NCBI GenBank assembly: GCA_937915825.1
Contig: CALGGT010000070.1
Span: forward strand, 1 to 53,535
Source of the DNA: an uncultured Eubacterium sp.
GTDB lineage: Bacteria; Bacillota; Clostridia; Lachnospirales; Lachnospiraceae
Length of the DNA stretch: 53,535 nucleotides
Direction of reading: 5' to 3'
Position 1 is the stretch's first letter. Each line of letters begins with the position of its first letter. The notes below the pieces were generated by a model. It saw nothing but the letters and a program-made list of their open reading frames with translations. It made no database searches and was not told the origin of the DNA. Position numbers and translations under genes: made by a program. Of this stretch, positions 35,533-44,277 are shown one piece after another.

Positions 35533-36645
35533 ATGGCAAGTTTATCATTAAAAAACATTAACAAAGTGTATCCAAACGGATTCCACGCAGTAAAGGATTT
35601 CAACTTGGAGATCGAGGACAAAGAATTTATCATCTTTGTAGGTCCCTCCGGATGTGGTAAATCTACGACTCTCCGTATGATCGCAGGTTTGGAAGAGATT
35701 TCCAGTGGAGAGCTTTGGATCGGAGACAAGTTGGTGAACGATGTAGAGCCGAAGGATCGTGACATCGCCATGGTATTCCAGAACTATGCGTTGTACCCTC
35801 ATATGTCTGTCTATGATAATATGGCATTCGGCTTGAAATTAAGAAAAGTTCAGAAAGACCAGATCGATCGTTTGGTTCATGAAGCAGCTAAGATCCTTGG
35901 TATTGAGCCGTTGTTGGATCGTAAACCGAAGGCTTTATCCGGTGGTCAGAGACAGCGTGTTGCCATGGGTCGTGCAATCGTTCGTGATCCCAAGGTATTC
36001 CTTATGGATGAGCCCCTTTCCAACTTGGACGCAAAGTTGCGTGTACAGATGCGTATCGAGATCTCGAAACTTCATCAGAGATTGGAAACAACCATTATCT
36101 ACGTAACACACGACCAGACAGAGGCTTTGACATTAGGTACCCGTATCGTAGTTATGAAGGACGGAGTTGTTCAACAGGTTGACAGCCCCATCGATCTTTA
36201 TATGAGACCGAACAATTTGTTCGTAGCCGGATTTATCGGATCTCCTCAGATGAACTTCATTAAAGCCCGTGTAGTAGTTTCCGGTTCCGATGTTATGTTA
36301 TTATTCGGATCCAACAGCATTAAGCTGCCGGAAAGCAAGGCGAAGAAGTTGATCGAAGGTGGTTACGAGGATAAGGATATTATCTTTGGTATTCGTCCGG
36401 AAGATATTAAGGATGAGGAAGTATTCATCGCAAATTCCCCGGATACTGTGATCGAGGCTACCGTTAAGGTATTCGAGATGTTAGGTGCCGAAGTATTCTT
36501 ATACTTCACCGTAGAGAATACGGACATTACGGTTCGTGTAAATCCCAGAACAACAGCTCGTCAGGGCGATACCATTAAGATCGCTTTGGATGCTGAGAAG
36601 ATTCACTTGTTTGATAAAGACAGTGAACTTACCATTACAAACTAA
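35533..36645 (+). CDS. msmK: Sugar ABC transporter ATPase (MsmK/UgpC-like)
   Basis: Shared energising ATPase for carbohydrate ABC importers of the CUT1 class. The 370-residue protein has Walker A GPSGCGKST, LSGGQRQRVAMGRAIVRDPKVFLMDEPLSNLDAKLR, the switch His in YVTHDQ, and a C-terminal OB-like regulatory domain with FGIRPEDI. Length is normal (about 365-375). No permeases or binding proteins are adjacent, as with B. subtilis MsmX, which serves several distant importers. Start behind GGGAGGA (35520-35526). Its codon use is more biased to GTA/CGT than its neighbours, suggesting high expression. Confidence 0.93.
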   Translation: MASLSLKNINKVYPNGFHAVKDFNLEIEDKEFIIFVGPSGCGKSTTLRMIAGLEEISSGELWIGDKLVNDVEPKDRDIAMVFQNYALYPHMSVYDNMAFGLKLRKVQKDQIDRLVHEAAKILGIEPLLDRKPKALSGGQRQRVAMGRAIVRDPKVFLMDEPLSNLDAKLRVQMRIEISKLHQRLETTIIYVTHDQTEALTLGTRIVVMKDGVVQQVDSPIDLYMRPNNLFVAGFIGSPQMNFIKARVVVSGSDVMLLFGSNSIKLPESKAKKLIEGGYEDKDIIFGIRPEDIKDEEVFIANSPDTVIEATVKVFEMLGAEVFLYFTVENTDITVRVNPRTTARQGDTIKIALDAEKIHLFDKDSELTITN

Positions 36646-36674
36646 TATTTGTAAAGGAAAATGAATCCGAATCT

Positions 36675-36708
36675 AACGTGCGAACATATTTTTGTTCGCA
36701 CGTTTTTG
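36675..36708 (+). terminator. Terminator after msmK
   Basis: A perfect 12-bp stem AACGTGCGAACA (36675-36686) with its complement (36693-36704), a 6-nt loop and a following T-run. Confidence 0.9.
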
Positions 36709-36745
36709 CATGGAGAAATGTTACGGTTCACAGCCAATATTTTTC

Positions 36746-36774
36746 TTTACAATTGCAGGAAAACGTGATAGAAT
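36746..36774 (+). promoter_or_regulatory. Promoter of the PucR-type regulator
   Basis: TTTACA (36746-36751), 17-bp spacer, TAGAAT (36769-36774) with TGA upstream (extended -10). Confidence 0.65.
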
Positions 36775-36821
36775 GAATATGTATGCTACAGTAGTAGTCT
36801 TGTATAGAATCAGGAGGAATC

Positions 36822-37932
36822 ATGTTATCCAATCAGATTATTCAAAAAACCGTAGATGAGATCAGTTCCATTACCAATGTGGAATTGTGTGTCATGGATG
36901 TGGAAACCAATTATTTTGCGGCAACCGTAGATGAGATGGAATCTTATCGGGAAACAGCTAAGAAATTTGTGGATTCAGAGGCAGACAGCCAGATCATCGA
37001 TGGATGTCAGTTTTTTAAAGTTGAATATGACGGAGTCATGAATTACGTGGTGATCTTAAAAGGCGAATCGGAAGAAGTATATACCATCGGGAAAATGCTG
37101 GTTTTCCAATTACAAGGCCTAATAGAGGCTTACCAGGAACGTTACGGCAAGGATAATTTTATTAAGAACCTGTTGTTGGATAACATGTTAATGGTGGATA
37201 TTTTAGGAAGAGCCAAACGCCTTCACATTGATATTCATGCCAGACGGGTTGTATTTCTGATCGAAACGGATATGTCAAAGGATCAGGCTCCGTTGGAATT
37301 GGTACGCAGTTTGTTTGCGGTTCAGCCGAAGAATTTTATTACGGCGGTGGATGCTCTTCCGATCTGCGGTGGATGAGAAGAATATCATTCTCATTAAGAT
37401 GATGGAAGAGAATGAAACCTTAGATGATCTGGATAAAACAGCCAATGTGATCGTAGATATGTTAAACGCCGAAGCTATGACCAATGTCCACGTGTCCTAC
37501 GGAACCATTATTGAGGAACTGAAGGATGTTTCCAAATCCTACAAAGAGGCGAAGCTTGCTCTGGATGTAGGAAGGATCTTCTACAGTGAAAAAAGGGTGA
37601 TCGCGTATTGGAACCTGGGAATCGGACGTCTGATCTATCAGCTTCCCATGAATCTTTGTAAAATGTTTATTAACGAAGTATTCCGGGATGTATCGGCGGA
37701 TCAGTTCGATGAAGAAACGTTGAACACGGTGAATAAATTTTTCGAATGCAATTTAAATGTATCCGAGACTGCCCGGGAAAAATTCATCCATCGGAATACC
37801 TTAGTATACCGGCTGGATAAAATTCAGAAAGACACGGGCATGAACCTGCGATTGTTTGACGATGCCATCACCTTTAAGATCGCGATGATGGTAGTGAAAT
37901 ACATGGAATACTTAGAAACCATGGATTATTGA
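36822..37932 (+). pseudogene. PucR/CdaR-type transcriptional regulator, frame broken by a 22-nt adapter-containing insertion
   Basis: As given, the frame from ATG 36822 stops at 37376 and the rest (to 37932) is in another frame. Removing 37354-37375 restores one frame of 362 codons that reads FITAVDEKNIILIK across the repaired site. The repaired protein has an N-terminal putative sensor region (about 1-130), a middle CdaR/GGDEF-like domain, and a C-terminal PucR helix-turn-helix: NVSETAREKFIHRNTLVYRL with the family HRNTL-YRL motif. Such proteins regulate sugar-diacid or related genes; the target here is unknown. Ribosome site AGGAGG at 36812-36817. I believe the living gene is intact and the break is an assembly artefact. 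Confidence 0.88.
37344..37375 (+). other. Adapter remnant flanked by a 10-bp direct repeat
   Basis: GCGGTGGATG (37344-37353) is followed by CTCTTCCGATCT (37354-37365) and a second GCGGTGGATG (37366-37375). With the preceding G the middle is GCTCTTCCGATCT (37353-37365), identical to the 13-nt 3' end of standard Illumina adapters. The frame change of the regulator gene coincides exactly. Confidence 0.93.
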
Positions 37933-37988
37933 TCACATCGAATGTTTGAAAACCAGGTAGGATGAATGAGCACGGAGTGAAAGAGAAT

Positions 37989-38702
37989 ATGTCGGAACAG
38001 AAGAAATTACCCATCATTGCCATGGATCATGTGGCAAAATTATACGATGAAACCGGGGTGGACGCGTTAAAAGATGTTTCCCTGGAGATTTACCCCGGGG
38101 AATTTGTGTTCGTGGTGGGTCGAAGCGGATCCGGGAAATCCACCTTTATCAAGTTATTGTTAAAAGAGTTGGATCCAACGGATGGAAAATTATACATCGC
38201 CGGTCGTCTGGTGAACCAGTTGAATCGGAAGCAGGTACCCCAATATCGAAGGAATATAGGAACGATCTTCCAGGATTTCCGTTTGTTGGAGAATAAAACC
38301 GTATTTGAAAACGTGGCATTTGCCCAACGGATCATTGGAAGAACGAAAAAAGAGATTCAACACAACGTTATGACGGTATTAAAGATTGTAGGGTTGGAAG
38401 ATAAGGCGCAACATTTTCCGGATGATCTATCCGGAGGAGAACAGCAGCGGGTAGCCATTGCCAGAGCGTTGGTCAACCAACCGCCGATCTTATTGGCCGA
38501 TGAGCCTACCGGAAACTTAGACCCGGAGACGGCCCATGGAATTATTTCACTTTTACAGGAAGTAAATAAAATGGGCACCACCGTTGTGGTCGTAACCCAC
38601 AACAGCGATATTGTCAATGCCATGCAAAAACGCGTGATCGTATTGGACAATGGAAATATAATTCGAGATGAAAAAGGTGGATACAGTAATGCGGGGATTT
38701 AG
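37989..38702 (+). CDS. ftsE: Cell division ABC ATPase FtsE
   Basis: ATPase of the FtsEX complex, which gates a peptidoglycan hydrolase at the division site or side wall. The 237-residue protein has Walker A GRSGSGKST, the FQDFRLLENKTVFENVAF Q-loop characteristic of FtsE, LSGGEQQRVAIARALVNQPPILLADEPTGNLDP, and THN for the switch His. I prefer ATG 37989 (MSEQKK, with GGAG at 37974-37977); ATG 37962 would add nine residues. The 3' end overlaps ftsX by 14 nt. Confidence 0.92.
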   Translation: MSEQKKLPIIAMDHVAKLYDETGVDALKDVSLEIYPGEFVFVVGRSGSGKSTFIKLLLKELDPTDGKLYIAGRLVNQLNRKQVPQYRRNIGTIFQDFRLLENKTVFENVAFAQRIIGRTKKEIQHNVMTVLKIVGLEDKAQHFPDDLSGGEQQRVAIARALVNQPPILLADEPTGNLDPETAHGIISLLQEVNKMGTTVVVVTHNSDIVNAMQKRVIVLDNGNIIRDEKGGYSNAGI

Positions 38703-39600
38703 TGTTTTTATGTACAGCGTAAAACAAGGGTTGATCAACTTAAAGAGAAACCGTTTGTTTACCTTGGCTTCCATCGGTACGATGGCAGCATGCTTGTTTA
38801 TGTTTGGCGTTTTTTATTTTTTGGTCAGCAATTTCCAGTATATGATCCAGGAAATGGAGACCTCAGTCGGTGTGACGGTGTTTTTTGATGAGGGGGCAAC
38901 CCAGGAACAAATGGACACCATCGGAGAAGCGATTAAGAGCCAGGCAGAAGTGGATCATGTAACATTTATTTCGGCGGAGGAAGCGTGGAAAACCTTCAAG
39001 GAAGAGAATTTTAAGAACGATCCGGACCTGATCCGGAGTTTCGGAAGTGAAAATCCCCTAAAGGATTCCGCTTCTTACCAGGTGATTTTAAAGAACATCT
39101 CTTCCCAGGAAAAAGTGGCTCAATACATTGAAGGGTTGGAAGGGGTTCGAGAGGTGAAACGTTCGACGGATACAGCCAAGAACCTGATTCATGTAAATCG
39201 TATGATCAGTGTGATATCCGTGGTTATTATTCTGATCTTGTTGTGCGTTTCGATCTTCCTGATCAATTCCACGATATCCACGGGAATTACCGTGCGAAGA
39301 AGTGAGATCGCGATCATGCGTCTGATGGGAGCGTCGGATTATTACATTCGTGCTCCGTTTATCATTGAAGGTGTGATCATTGGCTTTGTGGGAGCCATAA
39401 TCCCATTGGTTATTTTGGTTATCAGCTACCATGGTATGGTGGCGTATGTAAACGGCAAGTTAGGTGTTTTTTCATCCTGGATGCACTTTGTCAGCGCAGG
39501 GGATGAATTTAAGGTGTTGGTTCCCTTATGTTTCCTTTTGGGAATCGGAATCGGATTCTTAGGTAGTTTCTTTACCGTAAGAAAACATCTGGATATTTAA
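38689..39600 (+). CDS. ftsX: Cell division membrane protein FtsX
   Basis: Membrane partner of FtsE. The 303-residue protein has the usual four membrane helices: one near the N-terminus (KRNRLFTLASIGTMAACLFMFGVFYF) and three near the C-terminus (about 165-300), with an external loop of about 110 residues between that should contact a hydrolase. ATG 38689 is chosen because AAGGTGG at 38674-38680 sits 8 nt upstream and MRGFSVFMYSVKQGL resembles family N-termini; ATG 38668 lies before that site. Confidence 0.92.
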   Translation: MRGFSVFMYSVKQGLINLKRNRLFTLASIGTMAACLFMFGVFYFLVSNFQYMIQEMETSVGVTVFFDEGATQEQMDTIGEAIKSQAEVDHVTFISAEEAWKTFKEENFKNDPDLIRSFGSENPLKDSASYQVILKNISSQEKVAQYIEGLEGVREVKRSTDTAKNLIHVNRMISVISVVIILILLCVSIFLINSTISTGITVRRSEIAIMRLMGASDYYIRAPFIIEGVIIGFVGAIIPLVILVISYHGMVAYVNGKLGVFSSWMHFVSAGDEFKVLVPLCFLLGIGIGFLGSFFTVRKHLDI

Positions 39601-39628
39601 CGGGCAGGGTTTGCAAGGAGGAAATAGT

Positions 39629-40927
39629 ATGACGCGAAGAAAAATGGGAATCGGGGTATTGGTTTCCGTGCTGGTTTTTGGAGTGGCGGTAAGTGCCAAC
39701 CTGCCTAAGAAAACCATGGCCGAGGATTCCGGTACCATGAGTACGGAAGAATACGATAAAAAAATCAAGAAGATCGAAGCCAAACAAAAGGAAACCCAGT
39801 CCAATATCAATGAGCTTCAATCGGAGATCAAGAAGTTGGAAAACGATAAGGGAAGCTTGCTTTCTTTTATTGAAAAAGCGGACAAGAAGATCATGAAGAT
39901 CGATCAGACCCTGGAATCCTTAGAGGGGCAATTAGAAGATGCCCGCAAAGACCTGGACAGCATTGAAGAAGACGTAAAAGCGGCGGAAGCAAAAGAAAAA
40001 GAACAATACAACTTAATGAAAGACCGGATCTGTTATATTTACGAGAATGATGATAAGAATTACGTAAATGTAATTTTGAATGCTACCAGTTTAGGGGATT
40101 TCTTAAATCGAAGCGAGTACGTGTCCAAGATCTCTGCTTATGATAAGAAGCTTTTTTCCGGATTTTCAACCGTGAAGGATGATACCGTGAATAAGCGTAC
40201 CATTATGGAAAAGAAGATCATGGAGATCACCATGATGCGTGAAGAAGCGAAAGCTGAGAAAAACGCGGTTAAAAAGTTGAAGCGTACGAAGAAAAAGGAG
40301 ATCAAAAAATTAAACGGCGTGATTCATGTACGGGATAAGAGAAAGAAGAACTTCCTGAATGAGTCCGCAAAACAGGAAGAAAAGATCGAAAAATTACTGG
40401 CAGCCAAACGAGCTAAGATCGCCGCGGAAGAAGCTGCCAAAAAAGCTGCCGCAGCAGCTGCTGCAGCCTCTTCTTCCGGAGGAGGTGCCGGAGATGCAAC
40501 CAATTACGCGGATGATCAATACGCGTCCAGTACCAGCGATTTAAGATGGCCGTTACGGGTAAAGGGAAGGATTTCTTCGAATTTTGGAAAGAGGAAAGCG
40601 CCTACCGCCGGAGCCAGTACCTACCACAAAGGAATTGATATTGGTGTTTCGGCTGGAACCCCGATTATAGCCGCCGGGGACGGCACGGTCGTAACGGCAG
40701 CATATAGCTCAACCGCCGGCAATTATGTTATGATCTATCATGGCAACAGTTTGTATACCGTTTATATGCATGCGTCGAAATTAGCAGTAAAACAAGGAGA
40801 CGAGGTAAGTCAGGGAGATGTGATCGCATATGTGGGATCCACGGGTATATCTACCGGAGCACATTTGCATTTTGGCGTTTCTTTGAATGGAACCTATGTA
40901 AATCCTTTGAATTACGTATCCAGATAG
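39629..40927 (+). CDS. Secreted coiled-coil M23 peptidase, EnvC-like, probable FtsEX partner
   Basis: Peptidoglycan hydrolase or hydrolase activator outside the membrane. Of 432 residues, 1-33 are a signal peptide, about 38-255 form long coiled coils (KKIKKIEAKQKETQSNINEL and following) as in EnvC/PcsB, an Ala/Ser/Gly linker spans about 275-300, and the C-terminal 120 residues are an M23 (LytM) domain. The zinc site is recognisable: YHKGIDIG and HLHFGV. Unlike degenerate EnvC, these histidines are kept, so it may be an active endopeptidase. It sits 28 nt after ftsX, behind AAGGAGG (39615-39621), the expected site for a hydrolase controlled by FtsEX. Confidence 0.9.
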   Translation: MTRRKMGIGVLVSVLVFGVAVSANLPKKTMAEDSGTMSTEEYDKKIKKIEAKQKETQSNINELQSEIKKLENDKGSLLSFIEKADKKIMKIDQTLESLEGQLEDARKDLDSIEEDVKAAEAKEKEQYNLMKDRICYIYENDDKNYVNVILNATSLGDFLNRSEYVSKISAYDKKLFSGFSTVKDDTVNKRTIMEKKIMEITMMREEAKAEKNAVKKLKRTKKKEIKKLNGVIHVRDKRKKNFLNESAKQEEKIEKLLAAKRAKIAAEEAAKKAAAAAAAASSSGGGAGDATNYADDQYASSTSDLRWPLRVKGRISSNFGKRKAPTAGASTYHKGIDIGVSAGTPIIAAGDGTVVTAAYSSTAGNYVMIYHGNSLYTVYMHASKLAVKQGDEVSQGDVIAYVGSTGISTGAHLHFGVSLNGTYVNPLNYVSR

Positions 40928-40936
40928 TCCGTAAGG

Positions 40937-40971
40937 AAGGAAGACGTTGAACCGGCGTCTTCCTTTTTTTT
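40937..40971 (+). terminator. Terminator after the M23 gene
   Basis: Ten-bp stem AAGGAAGACG (40937-40946) and complement (40956-40965), 9-nt loop, followed by eight or more T. Confidence 0.88.
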
Positions 40972-41030
40972 CGCTGGAAGAGAAGGATGTTTAAAAGGGA
41001 AGAAGAAGCTTGGAAAAAGAGGAAAATAAA

Positions 41031-42251
41031 ATGGGTAAAAAGCTATTAAAATTTTTGTTAAGGATTTTAAAATCGGAATATTTTATGGGACTTGCCACAG
41101 GATTTCTTTCCTGTGCCATTCTCGTTATGCTTATGAATGCGTTCGGCGTGAACTTGTGGCCTTCTTCGGTCCCAAAGAAGATCTATCAGAAGAGCTCCTT
41201 GTTATACCGTTTGATCCAGGATTATTATCCCGGGGAACTAAACGAGGATGACATGGTCAATGTGGCGTTAAAAGGCATGGTACAGGGTGTGGGAGATGAG
41301 TATTCTACGTACTATTCCCCGGAAGAATATAAGAGTGTAAAATCCGGAATGGACGGCCAGTATGTAGGGATTGGGATCACCATTGTAGAAAAAAATGGAA
41401 AAACCGTGGTTCAGGATGTGAAGGAGGGGGGACCGGCGGAGGAAGCCGGGATACTTAAAGGCGACGTGATCGTGGAGGTAAATCAGGAGGTGATCTCCGG
41501 GGGCAGTATCTCTCAGGTGTCGGATTTGATCAAGAATGGATACGATGCCAAAGAGGGAAGTGTTGTAACGATTAAAGTGGAACGGGTCAAAGATGGGAAG
41601 AAAGCCTATGAGACCTTTTCGATCAAGCGGGAAGTGGTGGAGACGGAAACGGTTTCTTCCAAGGACTTATCTTCGGAGGTTTGCTACATTCGCATTACGT
41701 CCTTTAACGAAAATACCGATGAACAATTTGAAGAGATCATGAAGAAGGTGGAGCGTAAAAACCAGGAAAAACTCATTCTGGATCTAAGGGATAATGGGGG
41801 CGGCAGCGTGGATGCTACCATTCATATGTTAAATTATCTGCTGCCCAAGGGGGATCTAATCACGGAAAAAAGTAAGAAACAGGGGGATAAGAAATATACC
41901 TCCGATGACAAACATTCCTATAACGGCAAGGTAGTCATTCTGATCAACGGGAATTCCGCTTCGGCTTCGGAAGTATTTGCCGGTACCATGCAGGCCAGAA
42001 ATCAGGCCAAATTAGTGGGAACCCAAAGTTTTGGTAAGGGCATTGTGCAAACCATACTTAGCCTGGACCATTCGGTGGGAGGAGCCTTAAAGATCACCTC
42101 ATCGGAATATTTTCTTCCCAACCAAAAAAGCATTCACAAGATCGGGTTAACGCCGGATAAAGTAGTGGAATATCAGGGATCCGAGGGAGGATATGGAAAG
42201 GATGATGACAACCAGTTGAAAGAGGCGTTGGATTTGATCAACGCCTGGTGA
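41031..42251 (+). CDS. C-terminal processing protease (S41 family, CtpA-like)
   Basis: A membrane-anchored serine protease with Ser-Lys dyad acting outside the cell. The 406-residue protein has one N-terminal membrane helix (about 18-40), a PDZ domain (about 100-190; GQYVGIGITIVEKNGKTVV, GGPAEEAGILKGDVI), and the S41 domain with LDLRDNGGGSVDA, the catalytic Ser in NGNSASASEVFAG, and the Lys in SFGKGIVQT. Start at ATG 41031 behind AGAGGA; the frame also contains a TTG at 41010 with no better site. It follows the M23 gene's terminator, so it may have its own promoter, and is 13 nt before uvrB. Confidence 0.93.
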   Translation: MGKKLLKFLLRILKSEYFMGLATGFLSCAILVMLMNAFGVNLWPSSVPKKIYQKSSLLYRLIQDYYPGELNEDDMVNVALKGMVQGVGDEYSTYYSPEEYKSVKSGMDGQYVGIGITIVEKNGKTVVQDVKEGGPAEEAGILKGDVIVEVNQEVISGGSISQVSDLIKNGYDAKEGSVVTIKVERVKDGKKAYETFSIKREVVETETVSSKDLSSEVCYIRITSFNENTDEQFEEIMKKVERKNQEKLILDLRDNGGGSVDATIHMLNYLLPKGDLITEKSKKQGDKKYTSDDKHSYNGKVVILINGNSASASEVFAGTMQARNQAKLVGTQSFGKGIVQTILSLDHSVGGALKITSSEYFLPNQKSIHKIGLTPDKVVEYQGSEGGYGKDDDNQLKEALDLINAW

Positions 42252-42264
42252 AAGGGGGAAAAGG

Positions 42265-44271
42265 ATGAGCCAGAAGGAACAGAAAGAAGAGCTTTTTAAA
42301 TTGCATGCTCCTTTTCAACCCACCGGCGATCAACCTCAGGCGATTCAGGAACTGGTGCAGGGATTTCGGGATGGAAATCAGTTTGAAACCCTTTTAGGAG
42401 TCACCGGTTCCGGGAAAACCTATACCATGGCCAATGTGATCGAACAATTGCAAAAGCCTACCCTGGTGATCGCCCATAACAAAACCTTAGCGGCCCAACT
42501 GTATGGGGAGTTTAAGGAGTTTTTTCCGGAAAATGCCGTGGAATATTTTATATCCTATTATGATTACTATCAGCCGGAGGCCTACATTCCCTCCACGGAT
42601 ACCTATATTGAGAAGGATTCCTCTATTAACGATGAGATCGATAAACTCAGACACTCGGCAACGGCGGCGCTTACGGAGCGAAAAGACGTGATCATCATTG
42701 CAAGCGTCTCCTGTATTTATTCTTTAGGAAGCCCCATTGATTATCAAAATATGACGGTATCTCTGCGTCCTGGCATGAATAAGGACCGGGATGAGGTGAT
42801 CCGCCGCCTGGTCAGCATGCAATATACCAGAAATGATATAGACTTTGATCGCGGGTGTTTTCGGGTTCGGGGAGACGTGCTGGAGGTATTCCCGGTGGCG
42901 GCCAGTGATCGGGGGATCCGCATTGAATTTTTCGGGGATGAAGTGGAATTCGTAAAAGAATTTGATGTATTAACCGGCAAAGTGTTATCCAGGCTGGAAC
43001 ATGCCGTGATCTTCCCGGCGTCTCACTATGTGGTGCCGGAGGATCAGATGGAAGAGGCGCTGGTGGATATTGAAAAAGAGCTGGTTGTGACCGAGGCAAA
43101 TTTTAAAAAAGAGGATCATTTGATCGAGGCCCAGAGAATTCATGAGCGCACTTGTTTTGATCTGGAAATGTTACGGGAAACCGGCTTTTGTTCCGGGATC
43201 GAGAACTATACCATGCACCTGAACCGGAGAAAGCCCGGGGATATGCCTCATACCCTGTTGGATTATTTTCCGGATGATTTTTTGATCATTGTAGATGAGT
43301 CGCATATGACCATTCCCCAGATCCGGGGGATGTTCGAGGGGGATCGTTCCCGAAAGACTACGCTTGTAGACTATGGGTTCCGTTTGCCTTCGGCGAAGGA
43401 GAATCGTCCCTTGAATTTTGGGGAGTTTGAGGGACATATTAATCAAATGATGTTTGTATCCGCCACCCCTTCGGATTATGAGAAGAACCATGAGCTGCTG
43501 CGAACGGAGCAGATCATTCGCCCCACGGGTCTGTTGGATCCGGAGATCACTGTAAAGCCCTCCCGCGGTCAGGTAGATGATCTGGTGGAGGAGATCCATC
43601 AGGTGGTAGCCAGACACGAGAAGGTATTGGTGACGACCTTAACTAAGAAAATGGCAGAGGATCTGACGGGATTTCTGAAAGATGTGGGAATCCGGGTCCG
43701 ATATCTCCATTCCGATATTGCCTCTTTGGAACGGGCGGAGATCATTCGGGAAATGCGCATGGATGGATTTGACGTATTGGTGGGGATCAATCTTTTAAGG
43801 GAAGGACTGGATATTCCGGAGGTATCCTTAGTTGCCATTATTGACGCAGATAAGGAAGGATTTTTGCGGTCGGAAACGTCGCTGATCCAAACGGTGGGGA
43901 GAGCGGCCCGTAATGTGAATGGTCATGTGATCATGTATGCCGATCGTATGACGGATTCCATGAAACATGCCCTGGAAGAAACCAACCGAAGAAGAAAGAT
44001 CCAGCAGGAATACAACGAAGCTCATCAGATCACGCCTACATCTGTTAAGAAGTCGGTGCGGGACGCGATCCAGATTTCTACGAAGTTAGGAAGTGGGAGT
44101 GAGGCCATAGAGAACGATTATGAGTATATGAGCCGTGAGCGTCTGGAGAAGGAAATGGAGAAAACCGAGAGGAAGATGAAACGGGCTGCGGCGGATCTGG
44201 AATTTGAGGAAGCGGCGATCCTGCGGGATGAACTGATGAAGATGAAAAAGATATGGGTGGAGCTATCGTAA
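42265..44271 (+). CDS. uvrB: Excinuclease ABC subunit B
   Basis: Damage-verification helicase of nucleotide excision repair. The 668-residue protein has Walker A GVTGSGKTYT, the aromatic beta-hairpin YYDYYQPEAYIPSTDTYIEKD, the DESHMTIPQ box, the RxxQTxGRAARN motif (LIQTVGRAARN) and the C-terminal UvrC-binding UVR motif (about 630-665). Length is normal. It starts 13 nt after ctpA behind AAAGGGGG, and uvrA follows after 6 nt. Confidence 0.97.
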   Translation: MSQKEQKEELFKLHAPFQPTGDQPQAIQELVQGFRDGNQFETLLGVTGSGKTYTMANVIEQLQKPTLVIAHNKTLAAQLYGEFKEFFPENAVEYFISYYDYYQPEAYIPSTDTYIEKDSSINDEIDKLRHSATAALTERKDVIIIASVSCIYSLGSPIDYQNMTVSLRPGMNKDRDEVIRRLVSMQYTRNDIDFDRGCFRVRGDVLEVFPVAASDRGIRIEFFGDEVEFVKEFDVLTGKVLSRLEHAVIFPASHYVVPEDQMEEALVDIEKELVVTEANFKKEDHLIEAQRIHERTCFDLEMLRETGFCSGIENYTMHLNRRKPGDMPHTLLDYFPDDFLIIVDESHMTIPQIRGMFEGDRSRKTTLVDYGFRLPSAKENRPLNFGEFEGHINQMMFVSATPSDYEKNHELLRTEQIIRPTGLLDPEITVKPSRGQVDDLVEEIHQVVARHEKVLVTTLTKKMAEDLTGFLKDVGIRVRYLHSDIASLERAEIIREMRMDGFDVLVGINLLREGLDIPEVSLVAIIDADKEGFLRSETSLIQTVGRAARNVNGHVIMYADRMTDSMKHALEETNRRRKIQQEYNEAHQITPTSVKKSVRDAIQISTKLGSGSEAIENDYEYMSRERLEKEMEKTERKMKRAAADLEFEEAAILRDELMKMKKIWVELS

Positions 44272-44277
44272 GGAGAA

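Noticed and set aside
36822..37932. Programmed frameshift or two separate regulator genes
   Set aside because: The break contains an adapter 13-mer flanked by a duplicated 10-mer, and deleting 22 nt restores the frame; an artefact is simpler.
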